This document shows, piece by piece, positions 62,246-64,000 of a stretch of DNA of 64,000 nt. The position numbers and the translations under genes are program-made. Under the pieces are notes generated by a model that saw nothing but the letters and a program-made list of their open reading frames with translations, had not been told where the DNA came from and searched no databases. The DNA lies in assembly GCF_007474545.1 (NCBI RefSeq), contig NZ_VKOG01000003.1:1-64000 (forward strand), read 5' to 3'. How positions within the stretch are numbered: the first letter of the stretch is position 1; each line of letters opens with the position of its first letter. This DNA is from Chryseobacterium binzhouense (GTDB lineage: Bacteria; Bacteroidota; Bacteroidia; Flavobacteriales; Weeksellaceae).

Positions 62246-63067
62246 TTGGAAAAAATTGAAAAAAATTTATACAAAGAATATTTTGAAACTTTAAAATATT
62301 ATCTAACAATTCTTAATATTGATAAGGATAAAAGAATACTTGGTTGTACAGAGGAAGAAATAGAAAGTATAAAATCTAAAAAAGAAAATTTTCCACTTGC
62401 ATATGAAGAATTTTTGCGAAGTATTGGAAAATCTTTTTTATTTGAATTTATGAATGCCGAAAATATGGCATTTGAGGATTTAGATTATATCAATGAATTT
62501 GCAAATGAAGTATTTAGCAATAATTCCTTGGAATTAGAAGATGAGTTTGTAGTAATTTCAGAAAGAAGAAATGATTATATATCTTTAATTTTTACGGAAA
62601 ATGAAAACCCTCAAGTTTGGATTATGAGTGAGTGTTGGGATAAAAAAAATGGAGAGAATTTATCAATTAGAACAGAATCATTTACAGATTTAATGAATCT
62701 ATTTTTTAGAGAAATATTACAAAATCATACAGCGTCTTTTCATTTTGTTTCAAGTAAAATAAAAGATACTGAAAAATATATTCGGAATAAATATATTTGC
62801 TGGGTCAAAGGTCTAAATCAAATAAAAGAAAAAATTGATGATAATAAAAATGACAATAGTTTAGTTAATCAACTAAACCAGTATTTTCTCAATTATTATT
62901 TACCTAATAAAAATACCTTTGATAAAATATTGAATGATAATAAGCCTGAACAAAGTAATAAAAAATCAGGAAAAATTACTACAGAAGATAGTAAAATACA
63001 GCAAAAAAAATACAATTCTGAAAAAAAACAATCGCTATTAAAAGTATTTTTAAATTTTTTTAAATAA
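62246..63067 (+). CDS. SMI1/KNR4 (SUKH) family immunity-like protein
   Basis: A 273-residue acidic protein. Residues about 32-56 (GCTEEEIESIKSKKENFPLA, YEEFLRSIGK) match the opening of the SMI1/KNR4 fold, and LIFTENENPQVWIM near 115-128 its middle strands. SUKH proteins mostly neutralise polymorphic toxins. No toxin gene is next to it, so it is an orphan. The C-terminal 60 residues are Lys/Asn-rich and extend beyond the domain. The start is TTG at 62246, since the first ATG would remove the first helix. Confidence 0.7.
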   Translation: MEKIEKNLYKEYFETLKYYLTILNIDKDKRILGCTEEEIESIKSKKENFPLAYEEFLRSIGKSFLFEFMNAENMAFEDLDYINEFANEVFSNNSLELEDEFVVISERRNDYISLIFTENENPQVWIMSECWDKKNGENLSIRTESFTDLMNLFFREILQNHTASFHFVSSKIKDTEKYIRNKYICWVKGLNQIKEKIDDNKNDNSLVNQLNQYFLNYYLPNKNTFDKILNDNKPEQSNKKSGKITTEDSKIQQKKYNSEKKQSLLKVFLNFFK

Positions 63068-63087
63068 AAACTACAGACAACAAGGTT

Positions 63088-63156
63088 ATGGCTATTCTCC
63101 ACGGAATTTTGGGCTGGCTTTATGTGATTTATTTTGCTTTGACCGATAACAAATAA
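63088..63156 (+). CDS. Possible 22-residue hydrophobic peptide
   Basis: ATG at 63088 opens MAILHGILGWLYVIYFALTD followed by NK and a stop: one membrane-spanning segment. It may be a small membrane peptide or the tail of a lost gene. The stop runs into the terminator hairpin. Confidence 0.25.
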   Translation: MAILHGILGWLYVIYFALTDNK

Positions 63157-63190
63157 AAGCACCTTGTAAAAATACAAAGTGCTTTAAGTA
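63156..63190. terminator. Terminator downstream of katE
   Basis: AAAGCACCTTGT-AAAAAT-ACAAAGTGCTTT forms a stem of 11 pairs with one mismatch, with A- and T-rich flanks; it serves the minus-strand catalase and genes from the left. Confidence 0.75.
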
Positions 63191-63252
63191 TCAAAATATC
63201 ATATTCTATGATCAAGGATCTAAAATGACCTTCATACAGTTGTCATCTTTTT

Positions 63253-64000
63253 TTATTTCATTCCGTTTCTTTGTTTTTCCAGCTTCCAGGCTCTGTGAGA
63301 GGCAATTGCTGAAATGAAATTCTGATCTCCACAGTTGTTTTCCTCGAGAATTACTGCATAATCCTCATGTTTTTTGGTATAAATGTCCGTGTGATCATAA
63401 ATAAGCTCTGTATGATTCCCGAAATAAATTGCCTTACAGTGACGGTAAGCTTCATTGATGAAATCCAGTACGCCGTTTTTATAATCAGGTTGAACCCAAT
63501 GATGGGTAGAATTTTCTCCAGAAACCACATACACAGCATCAAAACAAACGCTTGCCGTACTTGTAATGGAATGATGAGGCATAAATGTGATGCCGTTTTC
63601 ACCTTTTACCGGAATCATTTCCGGAGCTACAAACTCTACTACTCCACCCTGCTCTTCAAGTTTATTCTTAAGACCGGAAACACTTTCATCGTTAAAACCG
63701 TCTGCAATCAGAAAAGCAATTTTTCTGCTTTTAATGGAGTCTTTTATCGTATTTGCCATGCTTAATGCTTCAGAGACTTTTGTTTCAGGCTCACGCTCTT
63801 CACTCTGCAATGATTGGGAATCCGCATCTGCAGGAATACTTCCGTTGGGTTTTTCTAATATTTTTATTTCCACAGCAAGCTTTGAAGCTACTTTTTGAGC
63901 CAGTTCCTTATCAATAAAGTTAAGCTGACTTACCATTCTCTCACGAATTGCCGGAATTGTTACTTTGGTCAATTCAAAAATTAAAGCTTTCTGCAAGTGT
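63253..64000 (-). CDS. katE: Large-subunit catalase, C-terminal part (5' end beyond window)
   Basis: About 249 residues of the C-terminus of a clade 2 (HPII-like) catalase, which removes hydrogen peroxide. The visible part has the helix after the heme domain (RERMVSQLNFIDKELAQKVA) and the GATase1-like flavodoxin-type domain (KIAFLIADGFNDESVSGLKN, VEFVAPEMIPVKGE, ALDxxYV-like AVYVVSGENS, HCKAIYFGNHTELI). The heme pocket and active-site His lie outside the window. A terminator sits 60 bp downstream. Confidence 0.93.
   Translation of the reverse strand, partial: HLQKALIFELTKVTIPAIRERMVSQLNFIDKELAQKVASKLAVEIKILEKPNGSIPADADSQSLQSEEREPETKVSEALSMANTIKDSIKSRKIAFLIADGFNDESVSGLKNKLEEQGGVVEFVAPEMIPVKGENGITFMPHHSITSTASVCFDAVYVVSGENSTHHWVQPDYKNGVLDFINEAYRHCKAIYFGNHTELIYDHTDIYTKKHEDYAVILEENNCGDQNFISAIASHRAWKLEKQRNGMK

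Overview
The window reads as chromosome of a flavobacterium close to Chryseobacterium (Bacteroidota, Weeksellaceae). The signs are low G+C, promoters of the TAnnTTTG type, almost no Shine-Dalgarno sequences, type IX secretion adhesins, the IPExxxVDY family, a 65-residue bS21, and the gene order tRNA-Thr/Gly/Tyr/Thr - hpf - xerC - rpsU - ssrA. The genus is an inference; no search was run.

Layout. 1-2640 is core: four tRNAs, hpf, xerC and rpsU on the minus strand, then tmRNA (ssrA) on the plus strand. 2605-30130 is accessory DNA made of two tandem integrated elements, both seated in the 3' end of ssrA. The shared sequence CCTCCAACTCCAC occurs in ssrA (within 2589-2605), again at 18076-18092 and a third time at 30130-30142, each followed by its own terminator. 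Element 1 (about 2605-18092) has an intact tyrosine integrase, an excisionase-like HTH protein, a probable phage-type Rep protein, a terminase-small-subunit-like HTH protein, a serine recombinase, a structured hairpin region, and a cargo half that looks like a defence island. That half holds a tight five-gene operon (P-loop kinase, membrane protein, HEPN-like, PIN-GNAT-EVE fusion, ASCH) between two strong terminators, then a 1267-residue protein with a restriction-endonuclease-like N-terminus and a STAND-like middle lacking a recognisable Walker A. Element 2 (about 18092-30142) carries a surface adhesin cluster, a divergent two-component system and a frameshifted integrase. It has identical 19-bp presumed integrase arm sites just inside both ends.

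30200-40300 is a metal and redox region: a CzcA/CzcC/CzcB heavy-metal efflux operon flanked by two paralogous small secreted proteins that share a promoter, then thioredoxin-like protein, ApbE, a DUF4266 lipoprotein and a DUF3570 outer-membrane protein. A degenerate palindromic repeat occurs twice here, once inside the lipoprotein reading frame.

40300-60550 is ordinary core: acpP-fabF-rnc-IPExxxVDY-pyk, an aldehyde dehydrogenase with hutG-hutI (histidine breakdown), ruvB, an MBL hydrolase, coaE, a 1508-residue T9SS adhesin with fibronectin III and GEVED domains, tex, an RDD membrane protein and a histone-H1-like protein. 60600-63200 is a small AT-rich accessory patch: a PD-(D/E)XK-like protein behind an inverted repeat, a large fold-back element and an orphan SUKH immunity-like protein. 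The window ends inside the C-terminus of a large-subunit catalase.
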